Shown: positions 1 to 12,454, counted from the stretch's first letter. The stretch is 64,000 bases of DNA from Bosea sp. 124 (GCF_003046175.1 NZ_PZZM01000001.1:1807001-1871000), one strand, 5' to 3'. Made by a program: numbers and translations. Notes: generated by a model not told the origin, from the sequence alone.

Positions 1-1058
1 CCGTCGCCGGCCTGCTGATGTCGGGTTATGCGCTCGGCGTCTTCGTCGGCGCACCGATCCTGACGATCGCGACCCGCTCGCTGCCGCGCAAGACGACGTT
101 GCTGGTGCTGATGGCGATCTTCACGCTCGGCAACCTCGCCGCCGCGCTCAGCCCCAGCTTCGGCTGGCTGATGGCAGCGCGCATTGTCACGGCGCTGGCG
201 CATGGCACCTTCTTCGGCGTCGGCTCCGTCGTGGCGACAGGCCTCGTCGCACCCGACCGCAAGGCGTCGGCCATCGCGCTGATGTTCACTGGGCTGACGC
301 TCGCGACCCTGCTCGGCGTGCCCTTCGGCTCCTGGCTCGGCCTGGCCTATGGCTGGCGCGCGACCTTCTGGGCGGTCACAGGCATCGGCCTGCTCGCTCT
401 CGCCATCCTCGCGATCTTCGTCCCGGCGGCGCGCGAGCGTGTCGTGCCCAGCCCGCTTTCGGAGGAGTTCCAGGTTCTCGCGCGGCCGCAGGTGCTGCTC
501 GGGCTCGCCATGACGGTGCTCGGCTTTGGCGGCATCTTCGCGGTGTTCACCTATATCCAGCCGCTTCTGGTCGAGCTGGCCGGCTTCAGCGAGGCTGCGG
601 TCTCGCCGATCCTGCTGGTCTTCGGTGCCGGGCTTGTCGTCGGCAACCTGCTCGGCGGGCGCTGGGCCGACCGCAGCCTGTCGCCGGCACTGATCGGCAC
701 GCTGGTGCTCCTGACGGCGGCCCTGCTCGGGGCGGGCTTCGCCTTCCACGACAGGATCGGTGCGGTGATTGCCGCCTTCGGGCTCGGCGCCGCGGCCTTC
801 GCCACGGTCGCGCCGCTGCAGATGTGGGTGCTGCAGCAGGCCGGCGGCGCCGGCCAGGGCCTGGCGTCGAGCCTCAACATCGCCGCCTTCAACCTCGGCA
901 ACGCTTTTGGGGCCTGGCTTGGCGGCGTCGTGATCTCGCATGGGCCGGGCCTTGCCGGCATCGCGCCGATCGCGGCGCTGGTGCCGCTGGCCGCTCTTGG
1001 CCTGGCCTGGATCGCGCTCACGCTCGACCGGCGGACGACCCGCGCGCTCGCCGCCTGA
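1..1058 (+). CDS. MFS transporter, DHA1/AraJ-like (5-prime truncated by window edge)
   Basis: This is the C-terminal part of a major facilitator superfamily drug/sugar exporter of the DHA1 (AraJ/arabinose-efflux) type. The frame is open to the left edge and reads VAGLL before the first visible Met at 18, so the real start lies outside the window. About ten hydrophobic segments are visible, a loop with Arg and Lys (LPRKTT) follows the first one, and the SGYALGV-GAP motif is typical of DHA1 proteins. It should be an inner-membrane proton antiporter; the substrate cannot be read from the sequence. The aldo/keto reductase starts 29 bp after its stop with its own Shine-Dalgarno, suggesting co-transcription. 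Confidence 0.85.
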   Translation, partial: VAGLLMSGYALGVFVGAPILTIATRSLPRKTTLLVLMAIFTLGNLAAALSPSFGWLMAARIVTALAHGTFFGVGSVVATGLVAPDRKASAIALMFTGLTLATLLGVPFGSWLGLAYGWRATFWAVTGIGLLALAILAIFVPAARERVVPSPLSEEFQVLARPQVLLGLAMTVLGFGGIFAVFTYIQPLLVELAGFSEAAVSPILLVFGAGLVVGNLLGGRWADRSLSPALIGTLVLLTAALLGAGFAFHDRIGAVIAAFGLGAAAFATVAPLQMWVLQQAGGAGQGLASSLNIAAFNLGNAFGAWLGGVVISHGPGLAGIAPIAALVPLAALGLAWIALTLDRRTTRALAA

Positions 1059-1086
1059 TCCCTCCACCGCTCGACAGGAGAACGAC

Positions 1087-2139
1087 ATGGGTCATCAGAA
1101 CGACATGGACTATCGGCAGCTCGGTGCATCGGGGCTGAAAGTGCCCGCGCTCAGCTTCGGCTGCGGCACCTTCGGCGGAAAGGGGCCCCTGTTCGGCGCC
1201 TGGGGCGATACGGATGTCGCTCAGGCGAAGCGGCTGGTCGACATCTGCCTCGAGGCCGGCCTCACCTTGTTCGACACGGCCGACGTCTATTCGGACGGCG
1301 CCTCGGAGGAGATCCTCGGCGAGGCACTGGCGGGGCGGCGCAACACAGCGCTGATCTCGACCAAGCTCGGCCTGCCGATGGGCGAGGGCCCGTTGCAGGC
1401 CGGAACCTCGCGGCTGCGACTGATCGAGGGCGTCGAGGCCGCGCTGAAGCGGCTGCGGAGCGACCATATCGACCTGCTCCAGCTCCACGCCTTCGATGCC
1501 GGAACGCCGGTCGACGAGGTTCTGAAGGCGCTGGACGACCTCGTGAGCTCAGGCAAGCTGCGCTATGTCGGCGCCTCGAACTTCTCCGGCTGGCAGATGA
1601 TGAAGTCGCTGGCTGCCTCGGAACGCCATGGCTGGCCACGCTATGTCGCGCATCAGGTCTATTATTCGCTGGTCGGCCGCGACTACGAATGGGAGCTGAT
1701 GCCGCTCGGCCTCGACCAGAAGGTCGAGGCCGTGGTCTGGAGCCCGCTCGGCTGGGGACGGCTCACCGGCAAGATCCGCCGCGGCGCGGCGATGCCCGAC
1801 AAGAGCCGCCTGCGCGACACCGCAGCCTTCGGGCCGCCGGTCGATGAGGACAGGCTCTATGCGATCGTCGATGTGCTCGACGAACTCGCGGTCGAGACCG
1901 GCCGCAGCGTACCGCAGATCGCGCTGAACTGGCTCCTGGCACGACCGACCGTGTCGAGCGTCATAATCGGCGCGCGCAACGAGGAGCAGTTACGCCAGAA
2001 TCTCGGCGCCGTCGGCTGGAGCCTGACCACGGAGCAGATCGCGCGGCTCGAAGCGGCCAGTGCCGTGACGCCGGCCTATCCGCATTACCCCTATTGGCGC
2101 GAGGGCGGCTTCCGGCGGATCAACCCGCCGCCGGTGTGA
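1087..2139 (+). CDS. aldo/keto reductase
   Basis: A 350-residue NAD(P)H-dependent aldo/keto reductase (TIM barrel) that should reduce aldehydes or ketones. The catalytic Asp and Tyr lie in FDTADVYSDG, the Lys in ISTKLG, and the His in LLQLHAFD; the cofactor-end signature GASNFSGWQ and a C-terminal SVIIGAR stretch are also present. The start at 1087 is chosen because AGGAG lies 6 bases before it; an in-frame Met at 940 would overlap the MFS gene by more than 100 bases. It resembles the YghZ/YajO-like AKR branch. The physiological substrate is unknown; pairing with an efflux pump hints at detoxification, which is inference. Confidence 0.9.
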   Translation: MGHQNDMDYRQLGASGLKVPALSFGCGTFGGKGPLFGAWGDTDVAQAKRLVDICLEAGLTLFDTADVYSDGASEEILGEALAGRRNTALISTKLGLPMGEGPLQAGTSRLRLIEGVEAALKRLRSDHIDLLQLHAFDAGTPVDEVLKALDDLVSSGKLRYVGASNFSGWQMMKSLAASERHGWPRYVAHQVYYSLVGRDYEWELMPLGLDQKVEAVVWSPLGWGRLTGKIRRGAAMPDKSRLRDTAAFGPPVDEDRLYAIVDVLDELAVETGRSVPQIALNWLLARPTVSSVIIGARNEEQLRQNLGAVGWSLTTEQIARLEAASAVTPAYPHYPYWREGGFRRINPPPV

Positions 2140-2709
2140 TCAGCGCGGCGCACGCTTCGCCAGAATGCGCTGGAGCGTGCGCCGGTGCATGCCGAGCCGC
2201 CGCGCCGTCTCTGACACATTGCGGTTGCAGAGTTCGTAGACGCGCTGGATGTGCTCCCAGCGCACCCGGTCGGCCGACATCGGGTTCTCGGGCGGCAGGG
2301 GGCGGGAATCCCGGGCGGCCGCGAGCGCGGCATGGATTTCGTCGGCATCGGCCGGCTTGGCGAGGAAATCGAAGGCGCCGAGCTTCACGGCGCTGACCGC
2401 GGTGGCGATGTTGCCGTAGCCGGTCAGGACAATGCCGCGCGCATCGGGGCGGCGTTCCTTCAATCTCGCGATGACGTCGAGGCCATTGCCGTCGCCGAGG
2501 CGCAGGTCGATCACGGCGAAGGCCGGAGCCTCCTCGTCGACCGCCGCAAGGCCAGCGCTGACGCTGTCGGCGATGCGAACGGAATAGCCCCGCCCCTCCA
2601 TCGCGCGGGCGAGGCGGGTCAGGAAGGGCCTGTCGTCGTCGACCAGCAGCAGCGACATGTCCGCGGCCGGAATGGCCGGGGCCGTTTCGCTCAGCGTATC
2701 CTGCATCAT
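2140..2709 (-). CDS. actR: redox response regulator ActR/RegA (PrrA)
   Basis: A 189-residue two-component response regulator of the RegA/PrrA/ActR family. It has a receiver domain (about residues 19-130) with the acidic pocket at D24-D26, phosphoacceptor D68 in VIDLR and conserved K118, then a short linker and a Fis-type helix-turn-helix at the C-terminus (ARRLGMHRRTLQR). The family activates or represses genes for redox balance, carbon and nitrogen fixation and terminal oxidases in alphaproteobacteria. The start at 2709 has GGAGGAG immediately upstream; the longer frame to 2790 would overlap actS. It lies 67 bp downstream of actS on the same strand, so the pair is almost certainly one operon. 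Confidence 0.93.
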   Translation of the reverse strand: MMQDTLSETAPAIPAADMSLLLVDDDRPFLTRLARAMEGRGYSVRIADSVSAGLAAVDEEAPAFAVIDLRLGDGNGLDVIARLKERRPDARGIVLTGYGNIATAVSAVKLGAFDFLAKPADADEIHAALAAARDSRPLPPENPMSADRVRWEHIQRVYELCNRNVSETARRLGMHRRTLQRILAKRAPR

Positions 2710-2776
2710 CTTCTCCTCCGGCCGGGCCTGACCCGGCCGAATTGTAGCGCGGCTGCCGCCGCGGCGCATCCATCCA

Positions 2777-4129
2777 TCAGCTAACCCCATGTGGGATCGG
2801 CAGTTCCCGGTTTGTAGCCCCGGACTGGGGCAGATCGGCCTCGAACGCCTCGCGCAGCCAGGTCATCCTCACGCTGGCCCCGCTGGCGGGCGCCGGCCGA
2901 TTTGAAAACTCGATCGCCGCTCCACCCCGCTCGAGCAGGGTCTTGGCGATGAAAAGCCCGAGGCCGAGCCCGCCCCCCGCACGGCTCTCATTGGCGCCAT
3001 GGGTGAGATAGGGATCGCCCGCCCGCAACAGCACGTCCGGCGGGAAACCCGGCCCGTCATCGGCAATGGTCAGCTTGACATAGGTAGCGTTCCATTCGGC
3101 CGTGATCGTCACGGTCGAGCGTGCGAAATCGACGGCATTGTCGACGATATTGCCCAGCCCGTAGATCATGCCGGGATTACGCCGGCAAACCGGCTCGGGC
3201 TTCTCGCCCGTCATCACGATTTCGAAAGGAACGCCGAAAGGACGCTGCGGCCCCGCCGCCTCCTCGATCAGCAGGCGCAGGGAGAGCTGGTCGAGCGGCC
3301 CGGCATCGTCGTCCTGCAGCGAGGCGAGCTTGCCGAGAATGCCCCGGCAGCGCTCGACCTGCTCGCGCAGCAGGGCGATGTCCTCGGCCATCTCGCCCTC
3401 GGCCGGGGCGAGCCGCGACAATTCGCGGGCGACGAGCGCGATGGTGGCGAGCGGCGTGCCGAGTTCATGGGCGGCCGCGGCGGCGAGCCCGTCCAACTGC
3501 GACAGGTGCTGTTCGCGCGCCAGGACGAGCTCGGTGGCGGCGAGGGCGTCCGACAGGTCGCGCGCCTCCTTGGCGACGCGCCAGGCATAGATGCCGGTGA
3601 AGCCCAGTCCGAGCACCAGCGCCACCCAGCTCCCCAACTGGTAGTAGGGCGGCAGGACCGGCCGGTCAGGCCCGGCCCAGGGCAGCGGCAGATAGACGAC
3701 GCTGACCAGCGTCGCCAGCGCGATCGCGAGCCCGCCGAGCACCAGTGTCCGCCGCGGCGGCAGGGCCGTCGCCGAGATCATCACCGGGGCGAGCAACAGG
3801 ATCGAGAACGGGTTCTGCAGACCGCCCGTGAGATAGAGCAGCGCCGCGAGCTGGATGATGTCGAAGGCCAGCAGCGCCGTCGCCGCCCCCGCATGCAGCC
3901 TGTGGCTCAGCGGAAAGCGGATACGCAAGGCGATGTTCAGCCAGGACGAGACCGCGATCGCGGTGAAGCACCAGCCGAAGGGCAACTGGAAACCGAGCCC
4001 GAAATGCACGCCGGCGACGGCCAGGCTCTGGCCGGCGATGGCGAGCCAGCGCAGCCGGACCAGAGTGTCGAGCCGGAGATGCCGGCTGGCACGACCGAGC
4101 GTCGGGGTCGAGACATCCGGGAAGGTCAT
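2777..4129 (-). CDS. actS: redox sensor histidine kinase ActS/RegB (PrrB)
   Basis: A 450-residue membrane histidine kinase, partner of the downstream response regulator. Six hydrophobic segments span roughly residues 25-185. The ubiquinone-sensing motif GGLQNPF is at 102-108, the phosphorylatable H221 sits in AAHELGTPL, and C261 in ERCRGIL lines up with the redox-active cysteine of RegB (C265 in Rhodobacter). The ATPase domain carries the N box (NIVDNAVDF), DDGPGFP and GLGLGLFIAKTLLERGG. All residues for sensing and catalysis are therefore present. I take Met at 4129 as the start; a longer frame to 4177 adds 16 residues not typical of the family. It is divergent from the phaZ gene. Confidence 0.93.
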   Translation of the reverse strand: MTFPDVSTPTLGRASRHLRLDTLVRLRWLAIAGQSLAVAGVHFGLGFQLPFGWCFTAIAVSSWLNIALRIRFPLSHRLHAGAATALLAFDIIQLAALLYLTGGLQNPFSILLLAPVMISATALPPRRTLVLGGLAIALATLVSVVYLPLPWAGPDRPVLPPYYQLGSWVALVLGLGFTGIYAWRVAKEARDLSDALAATELVLAREQHLSQLDGLAAAAAHELGTPLATIALVARELSRLAPAEGEMAEDIALLREQVERCRGILGKLASLQDDDAGPLDQLSLRLLIEEAAGPQRPFGVPFEIVMTGEKPEPVCRRNPGMIYGLGNIVDNAVDFARSTVTITAEWNATYVKLTIADDGPGFPPDVLLRAGDPYLTHGANESRAGGGLGLGLFIAKTLLERGGAAIEFSNRPAPASGASVRMTWLREAFEADLPQSGATNRELPIPHGVS

Positions 4130-4339
4130 CGGCGATCCCGGGTTATCACGACGCGGCCCGCATCGATGGCGCGGCAAGCGTCATGCGAGGCACTCCGGCG
4201 GGGCAATCATCTGTGGCAAATCGGCATTGGAGTGATTTCTTAGCCTTTTGCGGGATTGAATGAGAACAATTTAGGCATACGGTGCGTTGCTGCTGCGGCG
4301 CATCATCGAATGGTGCGCCGCCGGAAGGATCACAATCGC

Positions 4340-5656
4340 ATGAACGGGGCCGCCATGTCGTTCGCCTACCATGCCTATGAAACGGTTCACATGATGCTCA
4401 GCCCCGCCAGGGGCATGTCCGATGCGATGCATCTGGCCTTCAGGAACCCGGCCAACCCGCTGAGCTATACACCGATGGGTCGCACCATCGCCGCCTCCTG
4501 CGAATTGTTCGAGCGCACCACGCGGCGCTACGGCAAGCCCGCCTTCGACCTGCCGCAGACGACGATCAACGGCGTCAAGGTTGCCGTCGAGGAGCGTGTC
4601 GTCTGGGAGCGCCCGTTCTGCCGGATGGTCTATTTCGACCGCAAGATCGAGGGCCGCCGCAAGCCGCAGCCCAAGGTTCTGCTGGTCGCGCCGATGTCGG
4701 GGCACTACGCGACGCTGCTGCGCGGCACCGTCGAGGCCTTTCTGCCCGGCCATGAAGTCTACATCACCGACTGGACCGATGCGCGCCTGGTGCCGCTCTC
4801 GGCCGGCGGTTTCGATCTCGACGACTATATCGACTACGTCATCGCGATGCTGCAGATGCTCGGCCCCGACACCCATGTCATGGCGGTCTGCCAGCCGGCA
4901 GTGCCGGTGCTCGCCGCCGCCGCGCGGATGGAGGCCGAGAACGACCCCTGCGCACCACGCTCGATGACGCTGATGGGCGGGCCGATCGACACGAGGCGCT
5001 CGCCGACCGAGGTCAACAAGCTCGCGATGGATCGCGGCATCGACTGGTTCCGCAACAATTGCATCACGAAGGTGCCGTTCCCGCATCAGGGCTTCTTCCG
5101 CCAGGTCTATCCGGGCTTCCTGCAGCTCTCGGGCTTCATGGCAATGAACCTCGACCGGCATGTCACCGCCCATTACGACATGTTCAAGCACCTGATCCGG
5201 GGCGACGGCGATTCCGCCGAAAAGCATCGCGACTTCTACGACGAGTACCTCGCGGTGATGGACCTGACCGCCGAGTTCTATCTCCAGACGGTCGAGACCG
5301 TCTTCGTCGAGCACGCCCTGCCGAAGGGCACGATGATGCATCGCGACAAGCCGGTCGACTGCAGCGCCATCCGCCGCATCGCTCTGATGACGGTCGAGGG
5401 CGAGAAGGACGACATTTCCGGCGTCGGCCAGACGCAGGCGGCCCATGACCTCTGCCCCAACATCCCCGACGACAAGCGGGCGCACTACCTGCAGTTGGGC
5501 GTCGGCCATTACGGCGTCTTCAACGGCTCGCGCTTCCGCTCCGAGATCGCACCGCGCATCTCGGATTTCATGGTCAGCCTGGACATGGAAGCGGCGAAGG
5601 CCCGCCGAGAGGCCGGCGCCAGCGAAGCCCGCAAGGGGCTGAAGATCGCAAGCTGA
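4340..5656 (+). CDS. phaZ: intracellular polyhydroxyalkanoate depolymerase
   Basis: A 438-residue cytoplasmic PHB/PHA depolymerase of the PhaZ1 type, which mobilises stored polyhydroxybutyrate granules. It is an alpha/beta hydrolase whose nucleophile is a cysteine: VCQPAVP places it at C184, matching C183 of Ralstonia PhaZa1. The catalytic Asp lies in the GEKDD region and the His in VGHYGVFNG near the C-terminus. No signal peptide is seen, consistent with an intracellular enzyme. The start at 4340 follows GGAAGGA at a suitable distance; Met 4355 is an alternative and the track start at 4256 is unlikely. It is a single-gene unit divergent from actS, so redox control by ActR is conceivable but not shown. 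Confidence 0.92.
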   Translation: MNGAAMSFAYHAYETVHMMLSPARGMSDAMHLAFRNPANPLSYTPMGRTIAASCELFERTTRRYGKPAFDLPQTTINGVKVAVEERVVWERPFCRMVYFDRKIEGRRKPQPKVLLVAPMSGHYATLLRGTVEAFLPGHEVYITDWTDARLVPLSAGGFDLDDYIDYVIAMLQMLGPDTHVMAVCQPAVPVLAAAARMEAENDPCAPRSMTLMGGPIDTRRSPTEVNKLAMDRGIDWFRNNCITKVPFPHQGFFRQVYPGFLQLSGFMAMNLDRHVTAHYDMFKHLIRGDGDSAEKHRDFYDEYLAVMDLTAEFYLQTVETVFVEHALPKGTMMHRDKPVDCSAIRRIALMTVEGEKDDISGVGQTQAAHDLCPNIPDDKRAHYLQLGVGHYGVFNGSRFRSEIAPRISDFMVSLDMEAAKARREAGASEARKGLKIAS

Positions 5657-5762
5657 GAGGCGGTAGCCGAACCCGCCATCTTTCCTCAGAAAAGCGGCGC
5701 CATCCCGGGACGACCTGCGGTCGCCCATGGTGATGCCGCGTTTCAGCGCAACTCCCCGCAGC

Positions 5763-7199
5763 CTACCGGAAGAAGATCACGGTCTGCAGCAGGAAGAGCG
5801 GGATCAGGATCGCGCCCGACCAGAGCATGTAGCCGAAGAAGCTCGGCATCTTGACCTTCCGGTCCTTGGCGATGGCGTAGACCATGAAGTTCGGCGCGTT
5901 ACCGATATAGGTGTTGGCGCCCATGAACACCGCACCGGCCGAGATGGCAGCCAGCGTCAACGCGCCCGTCGTCATCAGCTTCTGCGGATCGCCGCCCGCC
6001 AGCTCGAAGAAGACGAGATAGGTCGGGGCGTTGTCGAGGAACGACGACAGAATGCCGGTCAGCCAGAAATAGGCGACCGTGTTGTGGCCGCCGTCGGGAT
6101 TGGTGACGAGGCCGACGAGGCCTGAGAAAGCGCCGTCCCGCCCGGCCTGCAACATCGCCAGCACGGGAATGATGCAGACGAAAATCCCGGCGAAGAGCTT
6201 GGCGACTTCGAGGATGGGGCCCCAGGTGAACTCGTTGCCGGCCCGCACGGGCTTCGGCGTCAGCTTGAGCGAAAGCCCGGCCAGCGCGAGCAGAAGAACA
6301 TCGCGCACGACGTTCTGCAGCTCGACATGGGAGCCAGCGATGTCGAAGACGATGCCGGGCTTCCAGCTCGCGGACATCAGGATCGCCGCGATGACCCCGC
6401 CGAGCAGGGCGAAGTTGACCTTGCCATAGAGCTTGATGTCGCGGTCGGGCGTCGGGTCCTTCAGCGAGGGCATGCCCTCTTCCCTGCGGTAGAACCAGGT
6501 GTCGAGCGCGAAGAACAGCGCCAGCAGGATCGCGACGGCGAGGCCAGTCTCGGGCAGCAGATGCGTCGTCGTCCAGAAGAAGTTCACCCCGCGCAGGAAG
6601 CCGAGGAAGAGCGGCGGGTCGCCCAGCGGTGTCAGCGAGCCACCGATATTCGAGACCAGGAAGATGAAGAACACGACGACGTGGACATTGTGGCGCCGGT
6701 TGTCGTTGGCGCGCAGCACCGGGCGAATCATGATGATCGAAGCGCCGGTCGTGCCGACGAAGCTCGCCATCAGCGTGCCGATCGCCAGCAGGGCCGTGTT
6801 GGTCGCGGGCGTGCCGTGCAAGTTACCCATGATCAGGATGCCGCCGGCGATCGTGAAGAGCGCGAAGAGCAGGATGATGAAGGGGATGTATTCGAGCAGC
6901 GCGGTATGCGCGAGCGCGCCCAGCGCCGGCTCGAAGCCGCGCAGAACGACCAGCGGGACCAGCACGAGCGCCGACCAGAAGGCAGCGAACTTGCCGTAGT
7001 TCAACTCCCAGAAATGCGGGAACAGGATCGGCCCGAGCGCGATCGAGAGGAGCATGCCGGCAAAGGGCAAGGCCCAGAGGCCGCCCATCGAGGCACCGCC
7101 GATATCCCCGGCGGCGAGGGCCGCGCTCGACGTCAGACACAAAGCCACCACCGCGGCTACGCGCGACAGACCGGTCCTCAAAGCCATTCCCCGTCCCAT
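5763..7199 (-). CDS. CitMHS_2/NhaD-type sodium:proton antiporter
   Basis: A polytopic inner-membrane protein of about 478 residues with some twelve hydrophobic segments. The N-terminus (MALRTG... ending SSAALAAG) resembles a cleavable signal peptide. Motifs such as TTGASIIMIRP, NIGGSLTPLGDPPLFLGF and SFLDNAPTYLVFF are those of the ion-transporter superfamily branch that includes NhaD and ArsB, in the CitMHS_2 subfamily usually annotated as sodium:proton antiporter. Function should be Na+/H+ exchange, though a carboxylate substrate is possible. The start is either 7199 or 7187; upstream sequence does not decide. It stands alone between convergent and divergent neighbours. Confidence 0.82.
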   Translation of the reverse strand: MGRGMALRTGLSRVAAVVALCLTSSAALAAGDIGGASMGGLWALPFAGMLLSIALGPILFPHFWELNYGKFAAFWSALVLVPLVVLRGFEPALGALAHTALLEYIPFIILLFALFTIAGGILIMGNLHGTPATNTALLAIGTLMASFVGTTGASIIMIRPVLRANDNRRHNVHVVVFFIFLVSNIGGSLTPLGDPPLFLGFLRGVNFFWTTTHLLPETGLAVAILLALFFALDTWFYRREEGMPSLKDPTPDRDIKLYGKVNFALLGGVIAAILMSASWKPGIVFDIAGSHVELQNVVRDVLLLALAGLSLKLTPKPVRAGNEFTWGPILEVAKLFAGIFVCIIPVLAMLQAGRDGAFSGLVGLVTNPDGGHNTVAYFWLTGILSSFLDNAPTYLVFFELAGGDPQKLMTTGALTLAAISAGAVFMGANTYIGNAPNFMVYAIAKDRKVKMPSFFGYMLWSGAILIPLFLLQTVIFFR

Positions 7200-7381
7200 T
7201 CTTCGCGTGGTTGTCGTGACTGTGCAGCGAGGCACGGTTATACGATGGCCATGAGGCCCGCAACCGCGCGACCCGCTGCGGTTGCCCGGTCGCGCGCCTG
7301 CCCAGCATTGTGCCGTCATTCATTCTGCGAGAATAATCTTCTCCGCACGGCGCCCCGCCGCTGCTGATTCGGACACCGTGC

Positions 7382-8170
7382 ATGTGCCGTTTCCTCGCCT
7401 ATTCCGGTGTGCCGGTCTTCCTCGAAGACCTGGTCGCGGCACCGTGCCATTCGCTGATCCACCAGTCGCTGCACGCGGCGGAGGCCAAGACGGGGACGAA
7501 TGGCGACGGCTTTGGCGTCGGCTGGTATGGCGACCGGCAAGAGCCCGGCCAGTATCGCGAGGTCCGGCCAGCCTGGTCGGACGAAAACCTGCTCTCGATC
7601 GCCCGTCAGGTTCGCTCGCATCTGTTCTTCGCCCATGTCCGGGCCGCCACCGGCACGGCAACGACGCGGGCGAACTGTCACCCCTTCGCCCATGGCCGCC
7701 ATCTCTTCATGCATAATGGCCAGATTGGCGGCTATGGCCTGATCCGGCGCCGGCTCGAGGCCCTGATCCCCGATTCGCTCTATGCGGCGCGGGTCGGCAC
7801 AACCGATTCGGAGGCCTTGTTCCTACTCACGCTCGCCCGCATCGAGAGCGGGATGGCGCCGGGCATGGCGCTCGCGGCAGCGCTGGGCGATGCGCTGTCC
7901 CTGATGCAGCAAGCGGGCACAGGCGAGCCGCTGCGCTGCGCCGCCGCGCTCGCCGACGGCGACGCCATCCATGCCGTGCGCTGGTCCTCCGACGCGCGCC
8001 CGCCGAGCCTGTATCTCTGCCGTCGCAGCGACAGCGTCGTCGTCGCCTCGGAACCGATCGACGCCGCACGCGATTGCTGGCAGGCCCTGCCCTGCAACAC
8101 GCTGGTCAGCATCCGGGCCGGCACGGTCGCGCAGACGCCGTTCGAGGTCGGGCTCGAGCAGGCCGCCTGA
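7382..8170 (+). CDS. class II glutamine amidotransferase (YafJ-like)
   Basis: A 262-residue stand-alone glutaminase domain of the Ntn-hydrolase class II amidotransferase fold. The N-terminal MCRFLAY gives the catalytic Cys2 after Met removal; the glutamine-binding motifs NGDGFGVGWY, HVRAATGT and FMHNGQIGGY are intact. YafJ/EgtC-like proteins hydrolyse glutamine or gamma-glutamyl amides, but the acceptor for this subfamily is not established, and no synthase domain or ergothioneine genes lie nearby. The start is fixed by the need for Cys2. No obvious operon partner. Confidence 0.9.
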   Translation: MCRFLAYSGVPVFLEDLVAAPCHSLIHQSLHAAEAKTGTNGDGFGVGWYGDRQEPGQYREVRPAWSDENLLSIARQVRSHLFFAHVRAATGTATTRANCHPFAHGRHLFMHNGQIGGYGLIRRRLEALIPDSLYAARVGTTDSEALFLLTLARIESGMAPGMALAAALGDALSLMQQAGTGEPLRCAAALADGDAIHAVRWSSDARPPSLYLCRRSDSVVVASEPIDAARDCWQALPCNTLVSIRAGTVAQTPFEVGLEQAA

Positions 8171-8577
8171 CGACGCGTTATCGTCGCCACGCCCGTGACG
8201 AAGCCTGCCGGGGGGCGAAGCCTGCCGGGGCTGCCTGGTCGCATGCGGCGGGATCATCCGATTGGAGGACGCTGATTTGTCCGGCGCGGTGTTGAACCTC
8301 CCGGCGGCCTGCCGCGACAACTGAAGGGTCGCGGCCTCGCGGCCCGAACTTCGCCGCCCCGGTCTTCACACCTCCCAAAGGCTACCGGGGCGGCGATACT
8401 TCTTCTCGCTGCGGCAAGCCCGCCCGGCGGTGCATGCGGGTGATTCGCTCCCCCGCGCCGATGCCCAGGACAGCAGACGACAGTGCGATTCGCGCCGCAT
8501 CGGAGTTCCGGGGCGCGCCATCGATTCAGGCCCGGGACGCTTTTGGGAGAAGGAGATCGTTCTTGGAAGGGAGGAGA
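8171..8577. other. intergenic stretch with a 12-bp stem-loop, no gene seen
   Basis: About 400 bases with no convincing coding frame. It starts with a short direct repeat (GAAGCCTGCCGGGG occurs twice around 8200-8232) and contains an inverted repeat with perfect 12-bp arms at 8352-8363 and 8384-8395 separated by 20 bases. The stem lacks a T-run. Open frames here have no ribosome-binding site and read as GC-rich noise. Confidence 0.6.
8352..8395. repeat. inverted repeat, 12-bp perfect arms
   Basis: CGCCGCCCCGGT at 8352-8363 is the exact reverse complement of ACCGGGGCGGCG at 8384-8395, with a 20-base loop. It could end transcription of the amidotransferase gene or of the tRNA on the other strand, but there is no T-tract on either side, so it is listed only as a stem-loop. 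Confidence 0.55.
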
Positions 8578-8653
<76 letters not shown>

Positions 8654-8845
8654 ACTCTCAGCCGGCTGACATGGGGGTCAGCCGGGTCATCTGGTCTCCG
8701 TGCCGCTCACCGCGAAGGTGAGGAAGAACCCGGAACCCGGTCGCCGCATCGGCGGCGCAGCGCTCTATAGGCGGGAGCGGCGGAAGACTCAAGCACCGAT
8801 TGTCGCCGGATCGTCATTCTCTTGGGAGCCGCCCTGCGGACGCTC

Positions 8846-11498
<2,653 letters not shown>

Positions 11499-11582
11499 TC
11501 GGCGGCACTGCCCAGCTTTCGCCCTTGGAACGAATCGAAAGCAGGCGCACACTTACCTTGCGACATGATGACGGAGGTGGCG

Positions 11583-12401
11583 ATGCGGCGTTGGCTGTAC
11601 GGTCTCTTGAGTCTGGCGGCAGCGGGTCTATGGACCGGCGCCGCCTCCAACGCCCAGCAGGCGGCAGGCCCGCCCGAGGAGGTCGACGTCGCGCTCGTGC
11701 TCGCGGTCGATGTGTCCTATTCGATGGATCTCGACGAGCTCGCCCTGCAGCGCAACGGCTATATCGAGGCCTTCCGCTCGCGACAGCTCCACGAGGCGAT
11801 CGCCAAGGGCGCGATCGGCAAGATCGCCGTGACCTATTTCGAATGGGCCGGCGGCCATTTCCAGCACATCGTCAAGCCCTGGACGATCATCGATACGCCG
11901 CACTCCGCCATCGCCTTCGCGGAGGAACTGGGCGAGGCGCAGACGCGTCGCGGCCGCCGCACTTCGATCTCCGCCGCGATCGACCTCGCCGTCCAGTTGC
12001 TGGAACAGGCCAATGTCACGCCGCTGCGCAAGGTGATCGACGTCTCCGGCGACGGTGCCAACAATGACGGCCGCCCGGTGACCGTCGCGCGCGACGAGGC
12101 CGGCGCGAAGGGCATCTCCATCAACGGGCTGCCTGTGATGCTGAAGCAGGCGAGTTATTTCGACCTCGACAATCTCGACGTCTATTATCAGGATTGCGTC
12201 GTCACCGGCATCGGCGCCTTCGTGATCCCGATCCGCGAACGGCACCAGTTCGTCGATGCGACACGGACCAAGCTGGTCCGCGAGATCGCCGAGATGCCGC
12301 GCGACGGCGAGGCGACGGTCCAGAAGGCCCAGGCCAGCGGCGGCAACAATGCGACCTGCCTCGCCGGCGAGCGGCAATGGCGCGACCGGATGGGGAATTG
12401 A
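11583..12401 (+). CDS. secreted DUF1194 / von Willebrand factor A domain protein
   Basis: A 272-residue exported protein of the DUF1194 family. It has a signal peptide of about 28 residues and then a vWA-like fold: the MIDAS-type motif DVSYSMD, a conserved TSISAAIDLA and DVSGDGANNDG. vWA domains bind a metal ion and a protein ligand; the role of DUF1194 is unknown. The start at 11583 is decided by GGAGG at 11573-11577; the upstream Met pair at 11565/11568 is too far from it. GGAAC occurs upstream at about 11532 but has no matching -10, so no stress promoter is called. It is monocistronic as far as I can see. Confidence 0.82.
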   Translation: MRRWLYGLLSLAAAGLWTGAASNAQQAAGPPEEVDVALVLAVDVSYSMDLDELALQRNGYIEAFRSRQLHEAIAKGAIGKIAVTYFEWAGGHFQHIVKPWTIIDTPHSAIAFAEELGEAQTRRGRRTSISAAIDLAVQLLEQANVTPLRKVIDVSGDGANNDGRPVTVARDEAGAKGISINGLPVMLKQASYFDLDNLDVYYQDCVVTGIGAFVIPIRERHQFVDATRTKLVREIAEMPRDGEATVQKAQASGGNNATCLAGERQWRDRMGN

Positions 12402-12454
12402 GGGGCCAAGCCCGCGCGACTCACGTCCCGCGGTATCTCAGGTCCTGCGGTATT

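Noticed and set aside
11532..11560. EcfG promoter before the DUF1194 gene
   Set aside because: GGAAC is present but the base 16 positions later reads CACA, not CGTT.
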